From assembly GCA_039810585.1 (NCBI GenBank), contig JBDHXF010000013.1, forward strand, positions 1-64,000: a DNA stretch of 64,000 nt, given 5' to 3'. The stretch is from JBBATK01 sp039810585. GTDB lineage: Bacteria > Bacteroidota > Ignavibacteria > Kapaibacteriales > NICIL-2. Positions 43,763 through 53,206 of this stretch are shown here, one piece after another. Position 1 is the stretch's first letter. Each line of letters begins with the position of its first letter. Under the pieces are notes generated by a model that was given only the letters and a program-made list of their open reading frames with translations, searched no databases and was not told where the DNA came from. The position numbers and the translations under genes are program-made.

Positions 43763-45978
43763 GTGAAGAGTATACGCTAAATACAGAACTACCCGACTTC
43801 TCCAAGGTATTGGAAGCAGCACAAGGCGAATTGGACCTGGGTAACTACGATGAGGCCACGCGCCTTGCTCTTCAGCTACGTTCGGCGGCGGACCCACTGA
43901 GTCGAGAGGGCGCTTTGCGCCTAGCTTCTGTTATGCGCGTATTAGGAGGTGTGGCCCGAATGCGCGGTGAGTATGCGAAAGCGCTTGAGGACTTTAGTGA
44001 GGCAATGCGCCTAAGCGAGCGTGTAGAAGATCAGGAGGGTGTTGCAAAGGCACTCAATAGTCTTGGCAATGTGTACCGGAATCTCTCTGATTACACCACT
44101 GCAATCGACTATTATTCTCGCGCTTTGACGATTGACGAAGAGCTCGACCTTAAGGAAGGGGTAGCGACTTGCCTGGGTAATATTGGCATCGTACATCGGA
44201 TCCTCGCAAATTACCCCAAAGCTCTCGAGTTTATTTCGCGAGCACTTGCTCTTGACGAAGAACTTTCCAATAGGACAGGAGTTGCCTTGTGGCTTGGCAA
44301 CCTGGGCAATGTGTATCTGTCTCTTTCAGAGAATCACAAAGCACTCGATTACTATTCACGCGCGCTGGCAATGAATGAAGAGCTAGGATTTAAGAATAGA
44401 GTTGCAATGCTCCTCGGAAATATTGGTGTGATACATGCCGGGCTTTCAGACTACCCCAAAGCGCTCGATCATCATTTCCGTTCGCTTTCTCTTGCTGAAG
44501 AACTTGGGACGAAGGAACAAATAGCGAGTAGTCTTGCCAACATCGGAACAGTGTACCTAACACTTTCAGACTATTCAAAAGCGCTCGACTTCTTCGTTCG
44601 CGCATTAGCCGTTGAAGAGGATGTGGGTAACAAAATTGGAGTTTCGAATTGTCTGACAAATATTGGTACTGTATATCTGCACCTTTCAGACTTCGCGAGA
44701 GCGCTCGAGTATTATTCCCGTGCTCTGACTATTGACGAAGCATTGGGGAACAAAGTAGGTGTGTCTCGAGATCTCGGGTGCATCGGCAACGTACATGAAG
44801 ATCTCCTGGATTATACTCAAGCACTGGACTACAATGTACAAGCCATGGCGATCGTTGAAGAACTTGGAGACAAGGGCAGCGTTGCTCTCCGTGCTACCAA
44901 CATCGGCAATGTGTACGGTAAACTTTCAAACTACCCCAAGGCACTCGAGTACTTATCACGTGCGCTGTCAACTTTTGAAGAGTTGGGAAGCAAGACCTGG
45001 ATAGCGGCGTGTATGCACAACATAGCAGTCATCTATGCGAATGAAAATTTTCAGGACTACGATGCCATACTGGCGGAAGAGTATCTGAAAAAAGCTCTTT
45101 CGATGTTCGAAGCGTTAAGTATGAGCTCAGAACAATATGAAGTCCATCTTGAACTTGCGAACCTTTATGAAAAGCTCAAGCGGTGGGAGGATTTTGCAAT
45201 CCATTACAAGCGCTACCATCATCTTAAGGACATCGTCCTCAACGATGAAGCAAGGAAAAAAGCCGAATACCTCGAACAGCAAAAGCAAATGGCAATTCGC
45301 GATAGTGCGTTGGCTGCAGAGAGAGCCACGGCGGTTGCAACCACGTCGATACTCTATAAAGTATTGCCGTCATCAGTCGCCGATCGCCTGATTAACGGTG
45401 AAAAGGTTGCTGACTACTTCCAACACATCTCTATCCTCTTCGCCGACATCGTCGGCTTCACCCCCATCGCCGCTCGCATGCCAGCTAAAGCCGTTCTTGC
45501 CTTCCTGAACTACGTCTTCGGCGAGTTCGACCGCGTGATGGAAAAACATGGTTGCCAAAAGATTAAAACCATAGGCGATGGTTATATGGCAGTGTGTGGC
45601 GCGCCTTTTCCATGTGATGACCACGCCGAACGTCTTGCTCGCGCTGCCCTTGAGCTCATGAGCGATATTGAGCTGCCTGAGTCTCTTCGCTTAACGCTGC
45701 CCAAAGGCAGCGTCTTTCACTTGCGTATAGGACTTCACACCGGATCTGCTTTTGCCGGTATTGTGGGGGAAAAGGGTTTTGTGTATGATGTGTACTCAGA
45801 CGCAGTAAACCTTGCAGCCCGCATGGAATCAAGTGGGGAGGCGGGCCGCATACACTGCAGCTCAGACTTTACGTATCACTTGCAAAACCGGGATGAGAGT
45901 TTTGTGTTTGAGGAACGCGGAGAGATAGAAGTGAAGGGCAAGGGAGTGATGAGAACCTACTTCTTGGAGCGACAATGA
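43759..45978 (+). CDS. TPR-adenylyl cyclase 5 of 7
   Basis: 739 residues. Its N-terminus is its own ('MSEEYTLNTELPDFSKVLEAAQGELDLGNYDEATRLALQ'). Eight to nine strict 40-residue TPR units follow, among the most regular of the array. The terminal module is type I ('IYANENFQDYDAILAEEYLKKA') and the cyclase (about 557-739) is subtype A ('MEKHGCQK', 'GEKGFVY'). Catalytic residues: Asp563 (in 'FADIVGFT'), Lys603, Asp607, Asp677, Asn684, Arg688. Start overlaps the previous stop (ATGA) and its own stop overlaps gene 6 in the same way. Confidence 0.9.
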   Translation: MSEEYTLNTELPDFSKVLEAAQGELDLGNYDEATRLALQLRSAADPLSREGALRLASVMRVLGGVARMRGEYAKALEDFSEAMRLSERVEDQEGVAKALNSLGNVYRNLSDYTTAIDYYSRALTIDEELDLKEGVATCLGNIGIVHRILANYPKALEFISRALALDEELSNRTGVALWLGNLGNVYLSLSENHKALDYYSRALAMNEELGFKNRVAMLLGNIGVIHAGLSDYPKALDHHFRSLSLAEELGTKEQIASSLANIGTVYLTLSDYSKALDFFVRALAVEEDVGNKIGVSNCLTNIGTVYLHLSDFARALEYYSRALTIDEALGNKVGVSRDLGCIGNVHEDLLDYTQALDYNVQAMAIVEELGDKGSVALRATNIGNVYGKLSNYPKALEYLSRALSTFEELGSKTWIAACMHNIAVIYANENFQDYDAILAEEYLKKALSMFEALSMSSEQYEVHLELANLYEKLKRWEDFAIHYKRYHHLKDIVLNDEARKKAEYLEQQKQMAIRDSALAAERATAVATTSILYKVLPSSVADRLINGEKVADYFQHISILFADIVGFTPIAARMPAKAVLAFLNYVFGEFDRVMEKHGCQKIKTIGDGYMAVCGAPFPCDDHAERLARAALELMSDIELPESLRLTLPKGSVFHLRIGLHTGSAFAGIVGEKGFVYDVYSDAVNLAARMESSGEAGRIHCSSDFTYHLQNRDESFVFEERGEIEVKGKGVMRTYFLERQ

Positions 45979-48062
45979 GCCTTGATGCACTTCGTGATAA
46001 AGTTATGGAATTAGAGGGGCAGCTTCGAGCTGAGGATAATGGCGAGCACATTGAGAGCGAGTCGCTCAAGGCTTTGGAAGATCCTCTGTTGACGAGTCAT
46101 CCGGAATTACGATGTCGATTACTCATGACGTTATCGAGCTCATATCAGCGACGAGGATTGCCGTTGGAAGCATCGCCATACTCGTCCGAAGCACTCGCGC
46201 TTGCTGAGACCATTGATGATCCGCTTCTCTATGCCAATGCTCTACGGTCCAAGGGGAACATACATCTCTATTTGGCTGAGCACGATGTGGCGCTGGAGCA
46301 TTTAACAAAGGCGCAGGACCTGTATGTACAGCTGGGCGACATTGAGAGGCAAGCCTATGTCTGCGGAAGTATTGGAAATGTTCATTGGCAGTTGGCAGAC
46401 TACCCTCGTGCTCTTGAGTTCTTCATGAAAGCACTTTCCGATTTTGAACGGCTTGGGGACAAGCGTAGCGTCTCAAGGGCACGCTCAAACGTCGGAGTGG
46501 TGTACATGGACATGTCCGATTATCCGCGTGCTCTCGAATTCTTCATGCAGTCACTGGACGAGTCGACCGCTCTGAACGACAGCGTTGGTATCGCCCAAGC
46601 GTGCTCGAGTATCGGACTGTTGTACTCAACGTTGTCCAATTATTCGATGGCGCTGGATTACCTTCTGAGAGCAAAAGTCGCATCGGAGAACAGCGGTGAT
46701 AAGCTCGCGACAGCCCGAAATGAGGCCAACATCGGTAATGTGTATTCCGGACTTTTGGATCACGCAAAGGCAATTGAATACTACAAGAACGCCTTCTCTA
46801 CTTTTGAAGAATTGGGGAACAGACGCGATGCGACGATTGCTATTGGAAACATTGGAAATACCTATCTCACGATTGCTAACTACTCAGAGGCTTTGGAGTA
46901 CTTGCAACAAGCGTTGGTTCCTCATGTCGAAAATGGCGAGAGAGCAGATGCAGTACGAGTGAGAACTAACATTGGTGTTGTGTATCAAAACCTTCAGAAA
47001 TATCCTCAGGCTTTGGAGTGCTTTCTCAGTGCACTCTCTGAGAGTACAGAAATCGGGTATACGCAAATGATTGCAACATGCACCCAAAGCCTTGGTTTGT
47101 TGTACGCGGAACCAACCTTCGAAAGTCATGATTTCTCTAGAGCCGAAGAGTATCTACAGAAAGCACTTGAGTTGAATGAAAGGATGGGAACGAAACACAA
47201 CTTGTATCAATGTCATGGTGCCTTGGCGTCATTGTATGAGACGCAGGAGCGATGGAGAGAATGCACCGTGCATTTGAAAGCGTTTCATGAGCTAAAGGAT
47301 AAAGTTCACAATGAAGAGGCAAAAAACAAGGCTCAACAGTACGAAGTTCAACAACAACTTTTAGTACGTGAAAAAGCTGTAGCCGTTGAACGCGCGCTTC
47401 AGGAAACACGAATTGTCGAGCAGCAACGACTCCTTCATCGCATTTTACCTCCGCAGGTAGCAGACCGTTTACTTCGCGGCGAGAGAGTTGCCGACTACTT
47501 CCAGCACATCTCCATAATGTTCATCGACATTGTCGGCTTCACCCCCATCGCTGCACGCATGCCGGCAAAGGCGGTGCTGGCCTTTCTCAATTTTGTCTTT
47601 GGTGAGTTTGACAAGATTATGGAAAAGCACAACTGCCAAAAAATCAAAACAATCGGCGATGGCTATATGGCTGTCAGCGGCGCCCCTATTGCCTGTGACG
47701 ATCACGCAGAGCGTCTTGCCAGTGCCGGGCTAGAACTTATGACCGGTATTGAATTACCGGAGGCAATTCGCAAGACCTTGCCAAAAGATAGCGTCTTCCA
47801 CTTAAGGATCGGCTTACATACCGGCTCAGCCTTCGCCGGTATTGTTGGTGAAAAGGGTTTTGTCTACGACGTCTACTCTGACGCCGTTAACCTCGCCGCC
47901 CGCATGGAATCGAGTGGCGAGCCGGGAAAGATTCACTGCAGTGAGGACTTTGCTTACCACTTGCAGAACCGTGATGAGTCCTTTGTTTTTGAGGAGCGCG
48001 GGGAGATTGAGGTCAAGGGCAAGGGAGTGATGAGAACATTTTTCTTGGAGACAGCAGTATGA
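45975..48062 (+). CDS. TPR-adenylyl cyclase 6 of 7
   Basis: 695 residues. An N-terminal helical region ('MSLDALRDKVMELEGQLRAEDNG') recalls gene 2. About seven 40-residue TPR units follow, more diverged than in genes 3, 4, 5 and 7 ('DYPRALEFFMKAL', 'NYSMALDYLLRAK'). Type I terminal module ('LYAEPTFESHDFSRAEEYLQKA'), coiled linker, and subtype A cyclase (about 512-695) with 'MEKHNCQK'. Catalytic residues: Asp518 (in 'FIDIVGFT'), Lys558, Asp562, Asp632, Asn639, Arg643. Overlaps both neighbours by ATGA. Confidence 0.9.
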   Translation: MSLDALRDKVMELEGQLRAEDNGEHIESESLKALEDPLLTSHPELRCRLLMTLSSSYQRRGLPLEASPYSSEALALAETIDDPLLYANALRSKGNIHLYLAEHDVALEHLTKAQDLYVQLGDIERQAYVCGSIGNVHWQLADYPRALEFFMKALSDFERLGDKRSVSRARSNVGVVYMDMSDYPRALEFFMQSLDESTALNDSVGIAQACSSIGLLYSTLSNYSMALDYLLRAKVASENSGDKLATARNEANIGNVYSGLLDHAKAIEYYKNAFSTFEELGNRRDATIAIGNIGNTYLTIANYSEALEYLQQALVPHVENGERADAVRVRTNIGVVYQNLQKYPQALECFLSALSESTEIGYTQMIATCTQSLGLLYAEPTFESHDFSRAEEYLQKALELNERMGTKHNLYQCHGALASLYETQERWRECTVHLKAFHELKDKVHNEEAKNKAQQYEVQQQLLVREKAVAVERALQETRIVEQQRLLHRILPPQVADRLLRGERVADYFQHISIMFIDIVGFTPIAARMPAKAVLAFLNFVFGEFDKIMEKHNCQKIKTIGDGYMAVSGAPIACDDHAERLASAGLELMTGIELPEAIRKTLPKDSVFHLRIGLHTGSAFAGIVGEKGFVYDVYSDAVNLAARMESSGEPGKIHCSEDFAYHLQNRDESFVFEERGEIEVKGKGVMRTFFLETAV

Positions 48063-50341
48063 CGAATGAAGAGAAACTAAAAGCTGCTGAGGAGGCTGAG
48101 AAACGTGGTGATTATCACGATGCGGAGCGTCTGCTGCAACAGATTATAGAATCGGGACCAACAGTTCAAGAGCGTGCGTACGCACTGTGGGTACTAGGTT
48201 CGGTAGCGACGAAACGCGGCAATCATACTTTTGCTATGGAGCGCTCAGAAGAGGCACTTGCCATTTCGAGCTCCATTGGCGACCGGTTGGGAGAAGCCAG
48301 GGCTATTCATCTTAAAGGTATAGTGCACGCTAATCTCTCAAACTATTCGAAGGCCCTAGAGTGTTACCATAGCGTCCTTACGCTGTACGAAGAACTGGGA
48401 GATAAAGCCGGCACAGCTCGTGTGACCGGAAATATAGGCAACGTACAGAAGAGTCTCTCAGACTATCCTACGGCAATGGAGTACATGGCACGTGCTCTTT
48501 CCATGTATGAAGCGCTGGAGAATCGAAGTGGAGTGGCACTCTGGACCGGAAACATTGGCACATTGTACAGAAGTCTATCAGACCACACCAAGGCATTGGA
48601 GTATATGAATCGCGCTCTCTCCCTGCATGAAGAATTGGGTGAGAAGAGCGCGGCGGCTCGCGTGACTGGATATATTGGCAGTGTTTACGCGAATCTCGCA
48701 GATTACCCGAAGGCGCTGGAATACATGAGTCACGCGCTAGCGATGCGCGAAGAGCTGGGCGACAGAAGTGGAGTTGCGACCGACACCGGAAATATTGGTG
48801 CCGTGTATTGGAATCTCTCCGACTACCCCAAGGCTCTAGAGTATATGAGACGCGCCCTTTCTGTCCATGAAGAACTGGGGGAGAAGAGTGGTGTGGCTAG
48901 TGGGATTTATAATATAGGCGTTGTATTTGGCAGTCTAGCCGACTATTCAAACGCACTTGAGTATCATAGTCGCGCACTTGCCATGTTTGAAGAGTTGGGT
49001 GACAGAAGAGGTGCGGCAAACGTGATGGGAAACATTGGAAACACGTATGTTTATCTTTCCGATTACGCGAAGGCACTAGAGTACATAAGCCGTGCTCTCG
49101 CAATACAGGCAGAGCTGGGCAACAAGTCTGGCGTGGCTCTCTGGACCGGTAACATCGGCAGTGTGTATAAGTCTCAGGGCGAACACGCATCAGCGCTTCC
49201 ATTCTTTGAAAAAGCTCTGAGTCTATCTCAGAGTATTGGGGAGCTCAGTATGTGCGCAGCATGGCTAAGTGCCATGGGTGGCAGCTATGCAGCAATGAAG
49301 CAGTATGACAAATCACGAGAATATTTGTCCCAGGCATTGGAATTACGTAGAACAGATCTTGCTACCAATAACGGTGTGGCCACATTATTATTAGAACTGG
49401 GAAGGGTAGAAATTGAGGAGCAGAACACAGAGAAAGCAGCCAGACTTCTTGAAGAAGCCCGCGCCTTGGCGCATGAACTTGGTGAGAAGGCGCAAGAATA
49501 CCAGGCTCACGAAGGGCTAGCCGAAGTATATGAGTTAAGTGGAAACTTTGAGCAAGCATATCGTCACCACAAACTATTTCATTCTCTCAGCAAGGAAGTT
49601 CAAAGTGAAGAAGCGCGAAAGAAAGCTGAGCAAATAGAACAACAACATCGTGTTGCAGAGATGGAACGACGTCAAGCCACAGAACGAGCCGCAGCCGAAG
49701 CAACCACGACACTCCTTCACAAAGTCCTCCCATCACAAGTTGCTGAGCGCTTGTTGAATGGTGAACGCGTTGCCGATTACTTCCAAATAATATCCATCCT
49801 CTTCATCGACATCGTCGGCTTTACCCCCATCGCAGCACGCATGCCCGCAAAAGCTGTTCTTGGTTTTCTCAATTACGTCTTTGGTGAGTTCGATCGCGTT
49901 ATGAAGAAACATGGCGTGCAAAAGATCAAGACCATCGGCGATGGTTATATGGCTGTGAGCGGAGCTCCTGTTGAATGTTCAGACCATGCAGAGCGACTCG
50001 CTCGTGCTGCACTTGAGCTCATGGCCGATATTCAGCTTCCCGATGACATTCGCAAAACGTTGCCCAAGGGAAGTGTCTTTCACCTGCGTATGGGATTACA
50101 CACAGGCTCCGCCTTTGCAGGAATAGTTGGCGATGAAGGTTTTGTCTACGACGTCTACTCCGACGCTGTCAACCTCGCTGCGCGCATGGAATCGAGCGGG
50201 GAGCCGGGAAAGATTCATTGTAGTGAGGAGTTTGCATATCATTTGCAAAATAGGGATGAGTCTTTTGTTTTTGAGGAACGAGGGGAAATTGAGGTGAAGG
50301 GCAAGGGAGTGATGAGGACCTACTTTTTAAGCCATGTATAA
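48059..50341 (+). CDS. TPR-adenylyl cyclase 7 of 7
   Basis: 760 residues, the same length as gene 3 and closest to it ('MTNEEKLKAAEEAEKRGDYHDAERLLQQ'). Seven to nine 40-residue TPR units, type II terminal module, coiled linker and subtype B cyclase (about 578-760). Catalytic residues: Asp584 (in 'FIDIVGFT'), Lys624, Asp628, Asp698, Asn705, Arg709. It ends the array; the last residues 'YFLSHV' replace the 'YFLER' ending of most others. No clear terminator follows. Confidence 0.9.
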   Translation: MTNEEKLKAAEEAEKRGDYHDAERLLQQIIESGPTVQERAYALWVLGSVATKRGNHTFAMERSEEALAISSSIGDRLGEARAIHLKGIVHANLSNYSKALECYHSVLTLYEELGDKAGTARVTGNIGNVQKSLSDYPTAMEYMARALSMYEALENRSGVALWTGNIGTLYRSLSDHTKALEYMNRALSLHEELGEKSAAARVTGYIGSVYANLADYPKALEYMSHALAMREELGDRSGVATDTGNIGAVYWNLSDYPKALEYMRRALSVHEELGEKSGVASGIYNIGVVFGSLADYSNALEYHSRALAMFEELGDRRGAANVMGNIGNTYVYLSDYAKALEYISRALAIQAELGNKSGVALWTGNIGSVYKSQGEHASALPFFEKALSLSQSIGELSMCAAWLSAMGGSYAAMKQYDKSREYLSQALELRRTDLATNNGVATLLLELGRVEIEEQNTEKAARLLEEARALAHELGEKAQEYQAHEGLAEVYELSGNFEQAYRHHKLFHSLSKEVQSEEARKKAEQIEQQHRVAEMERRQATERAAAEATTTLLHKVLPSQVAERLLNGERVADYFQIISILFIDIVGFTPIAARMPAKAVLGFLNYVFGEFDRVMKKHGVQKIKTIGDGYMAVSGAPVECSDHAERLARAALELMADIQLPDDIRKTLPKGSVFHLRMGLHTGSAFAGIVGDEGFVYDVYSDAVNLAARMESSGEPGKIHCSEEFAYHLQNRDESFVFEERGEIEVKGKGVMRTYFLSHV

Positions 50342-50981
50342 TATGCCACTGCAAAACTTCGTAGTTAATCGTAGGCAGATTATGTGACTCGTGCAGAAGA
50401 CAATTTGGCTTTGCATGAAACCTGATCTGGGCAGCATACTCTTCAATACACGTAGTCTTTCGACGCGACGCTCCTGGCTGCCTAGAGGTTCTCGCCCTGA
50501 ATCGAATTACAGTACGCGTGAATACGAGCAACATTTATGTCGCGGGATTGAACGTAACCATCCGCAATACAACCTTACGGGAGTCTTTGTGTGAAATACT
50601 TCAGAGCTTCCAATGACCTAGGAGCACGATTCACACGCACCAAGTCGTTGCGAGATGAATTGCAGAGTGGTTTGAACGTAATAGATAGGAACTGTGCTTT
50701 TGTCATCAATTAGTGCAATTCGCCGGATTGACGCACACTATCGTAACCACCATGTCCTTCGGTGTGGTATTCTAATCTGGGGCTGTAAAAGAGCATAGCA
50801 ACATTTCTGTTTGCCAAATGAATATCGTACCTTAAAGCTCTGCCTAAAGACCGCAACAGTGCATATTCATCAGCTCAAAAACGGTTGAAAGCGGACTATG
50901 CAATTCCCCCGTCATTTTTTTTGAGCACGAGTCGGATGCTATATTTGCTCGGGGAAATAATCGACTGAGGGGAAAACCCAC
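50342..50981. other. 640-bp gap after the cyclase operon, with a promoter candidate for the protease
   Basis: No gene is supported. Near the right end TATATTTG (50940-50947) fits TAnnTTTG, with TTTG at 50920-50923 (16 bp apart, short for a -33/-7 pair), 34 bp before the protease ATG. GAGGGG lies about 10 bp before that ATG. No terminator with a T-run was found after gene 7. Confidence 0.35.
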
Positions 50982-52328
50982 ATGAGAAAAATCGTTATAT
51001 CGTGCGCTGTACTTGTTGTATGCGTGTGTACTCTAAACGCGCAAGACATTGTCGGTATGGTGAAGCGCGTTAAGCCAGCCGTGGTTACGGTGGTGCAACA
51101 AAATGCCTTTGGACTTGATGACGGAATTGGGAGTGGATTTTTTATTAGTCCGAAGCGTGTCGTCACGAATTTTCATGTGATCGACGGATGCTCGGGAGTT
51201 AAGATTGTGCTGAACGACAGCACAATTGTGCAGGTTTCTCGAGTCGTCACGTACGATACCACAAAAGATTTGGCGATTCTTGAGTTACCGGACACGTTTA
51301 GCAGGAAGGTCCAACCCTTGTCTCTCAAGCCAGTGTTGCCTGAGCAGGCAGAGCGGGTGTATTTAGTCGGCAACCCACTTGGACTCGAGCAGAGCGTTAC
51401 CGACGGAATTGTATCGTCGGTGCGAAAATTGAAAGAACATGGCACAGTCATACAAATGACAGCCGCCATGTCACACGGTAATAGTGGCAGTCCTCTCCTT
51501 AGTGCCTCAGGGGAAGTTATTGGCGTAGCCAGTTTCCTTTTGCAAGGCGGGCAAAACCTCAATTTTGCGATTCCCAGTGAAGCGGTGCAACAATTGAAGA
51601 GCGAAAATCCTTATTCATTTGTGCCAACCCACAAAAGCTACTGCGGTACAGACCTTAACATCGTCGATGCATTTCACGTTGATACAACCTGGATCTCAAA
51701 TACACCCTCCGGACTTTCTCCGTCAGAACAAACCTTATGGAAGTTGAAACTGTCAGCCATGCGTCAACATTGGGATAGCTCGATGGTAAGCGGTAGTTAT
51801 AACAGAGTTATTCGTGCCATCAAACGTCTGCGCGAGGGTTTCGATGTGGAAAAGGATACGATTACCATGTCTACAGCAGAAATGGCCATTAGCGAAGCGT
51901 TTGGTATAAATGATGGCGATGGTCGTTTCGATTCAGACCAAAAATTGATGTTACATGGTATTCGGGAGTCATTATATGCTTCGATGGCTCTTATGTACGC
52001 ACAAGATCATATTACTCCTGTAGCCACGGTGAGTGATCTCATCACCAACAGAGCACAAGCATGGCAAACGTTCAAAAAGGATCATCGCTACGTTATCGTC
52101 GCGATGTGTGACACTACGAAAATTGAAGACCTCGACGCAGTCGTTATGTATAAGGATGCGACCGGCAATTGGAAAGCCGTTGCTTCAGATACTGGTCCAC
52201 GAGGACTAACATTTCTGCGCTTCACTGCTCCTGAGTCAACTGAATATGCCGTCATATGGCGAGTTGCAAAATATAATGGGTCGCTCAAATCTGGCATATT
52301 TGGTTCTATTAGTTTTGACTGTAACTGA
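50982..52328 (+). CDS. Exported HtrA-like (S1C) serine protease without a PDZ domain
   Basis: The 448-residue protein has a signal peptide ('MRKIVISCAVLVVCVCTLNAQ'), then a trypsin-fold domain (about 25-215) with the triad His65 ('VVTNFHVIDG'), Asp96 ('DTTKDLAILEL') and Ser168 ('SHGNSGSPLL'). 'YLVGNPLGLEQSVTDGIVSSVR' is typical of DegP/HtrA proteins. The PDZ domains usual in HtrA are absent; residues about 220-448 are a region I do not recognise, partly helical with a beta-rich end. A periplasmic or surface role is likely. The lipoprotein gene follows 64 bp later. Confidence 0.87.
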   Translation: MRKIVISCAVLVVCVCTLNAQDIVGMVKRVKPAVVTVVQQNAFGLDDGIGSGFFISPKRVVTNFHVIDGCSGVKIVLNDSTIVQVSRVVTYDTTKDLAILELPDTFSRKVQPLSLKPVLPEQAERVYLVGNPLGLEQSVTDGIVSSVRKLKEHGTVIQMTAAMSHGNSGSPLLSASGEVIGVASFLLQGGQNLNFAIPSEAVQQLKSENPYSFVPTHKSYCGTDLNIVDAFHVDTTWISNTPSGLSPSEQTLWKLKLSAMRQHWDSSMVSGSYNRVIRAIKRLREGFDVEKDTITMSTAEMAISEAFGINDGDGRFDSDQKLMLHGIRESLYASMALMYAQDHITPVATVSDLITNRAQAWQTFKKDHRYVIVAMCDTTKIEDLDAVVMYKDATGNWKAVASDTGPRGLTFLRFTAPESTEYAVIWRVAKYNGSLKSGIFGSISFDCN

Positions 52329-52392
52329 TAACGACTCCGACCATTGCCGACTTAATGGCTCGAGAACCCCTCTACCTTTTTACCATTGCACG

Positions 52393-52926
52393 ATGAAAAC
52401 ATCCTCTACCTCAAGGGCACATCGCCTCGTTCATAGTACTGTAGTGCTTTTCGTATTGATTCTACTAGCCATGGGATTGAATTCCTGTGCGAGTATGAAT
52501 GGAAGGGATTTAATACCGCCGTCAGGACCAAAGGGAATGTGTCAATTGACCATCCATAATAACTACGACCAAGACTTGGCAGTTAAGCTCTACGATGTAA
52601 AGAATCCAAAAGTGTGCCTCCGGTTTGTCTATATCGGTGCTAAAAATTCTGCGACCATTATGGAGTTAGCTCCGGGGAACCTGACGATGAAATACACTCT
52701 TGGAACAGAATGGGACGATGCGAATATGATGTTCAAACATGATCGGGCTAATTTCGAGTCGGATGAAATTCTTAAACTGGACGAGATTGAAACGAAAACG
52801 GAAACGAGCGATGGCGTCCGAGCGGAACGCCGATACAGCGTCCTTGAATTCACGTTCAACGCACAAGGTGGTAAGGGAAATACGACGATTTCTCCCATTG
52901 ATGATAAGGAATTTCAATCAAAATAG
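52393..52926 (+). CDS. Small predicted lipoprotein
   Basis: The 177-residue protein has a lipoprotein signal: a basic start ('MKTSSTSRAHRLVHS'), a hydrophobic core ('TVVLFVLILLAMGL') and the lipobox 'LNSC'. The mature part is a single small domain ('CQLTIHNNYDQDLAVKLYD', 'ATIMELAPGNLTMKYTLG', 'RYSVLEFTFNAQGGKGNTTISP') that looks like a beta-sandwich. The frame is open into the protease gene, but the lipoprotein start at 52393 is far better. Function unknown; the neighbour suggests an envelope role. Confidence 0.75.
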   Translation: MKTSSTSRAHRLVHSTVVLFVLILLAMGLNSCASMNGRDLIPPSGPKGMCQLTIHNNYDQDLAVKLYDVKNPKVCLRFVYIGAKNSATIMELAPGNLTMKYTLGTEWDDANMMFKHDRANFESDEILKLDEIETKTETSDGVRAERRYSVLEFTFNAQGGKGNTTISPIDDKEFQSK

Positions 52927-53113
52927 CGAAGTGCAAAAGTTTGCATCTGTAAGGTACTTTTCTTCACTTCGCCCTGACATGTTGATCGTGTAGCGCAGGT
53001 CGAGTATTGAGTGCATAGCTTTTGTTTCTGTTCTACGCTGGAGACGTCTATTCCTTCCAATGTCTGCTCTTTTTTCCATAGCACATTCGCTGTGCCGTGA
53101 TCTGAGCTATGTA

Positions 53114-53140
53114 GCGCCGAAGGCGCGCACGAATAAAAAG
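53114..53140 (+). repeat. Short hairpin repeat, GCGCC-GAA-GGCGC plus GCACGAATAAAAAG
   Basis: A 5-bp stem with a GAA loop is followed directly by GCACGAATAAAAAG. The same composite occurs at 54348-54373 (- strand) and 55104-55128 (+), with the stem bases changed but paired and the tail kept. Confidence 0.65.
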
Positions 53141-53206
53141 TCACCGGAGCGACCCTATCATTGAACCATAATGCCTGTAAAACCGCGATGTTCGACGCGG
53201 CTACCG

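Noticed and set aside
35600..50000. Conserved antisense ORFs under each cyclase gene
   Set aside because: They recur only because the sense strand is conserved; their similarity mirrors the cyclase motif region and TPR codons.
35084..50341. Guanylyl cyclase assignment
   Set aside because: Guanylyl cyclases carry Glu and usually Cys at the purine-selecting sites; here Lys and Asp are seen (Glu at the second site in gene 4), which fits ATP.
50391..50594. 67-codon ORF after the cyclase array
   Set aside because: No ribosome site, no recognisable composition and no context.
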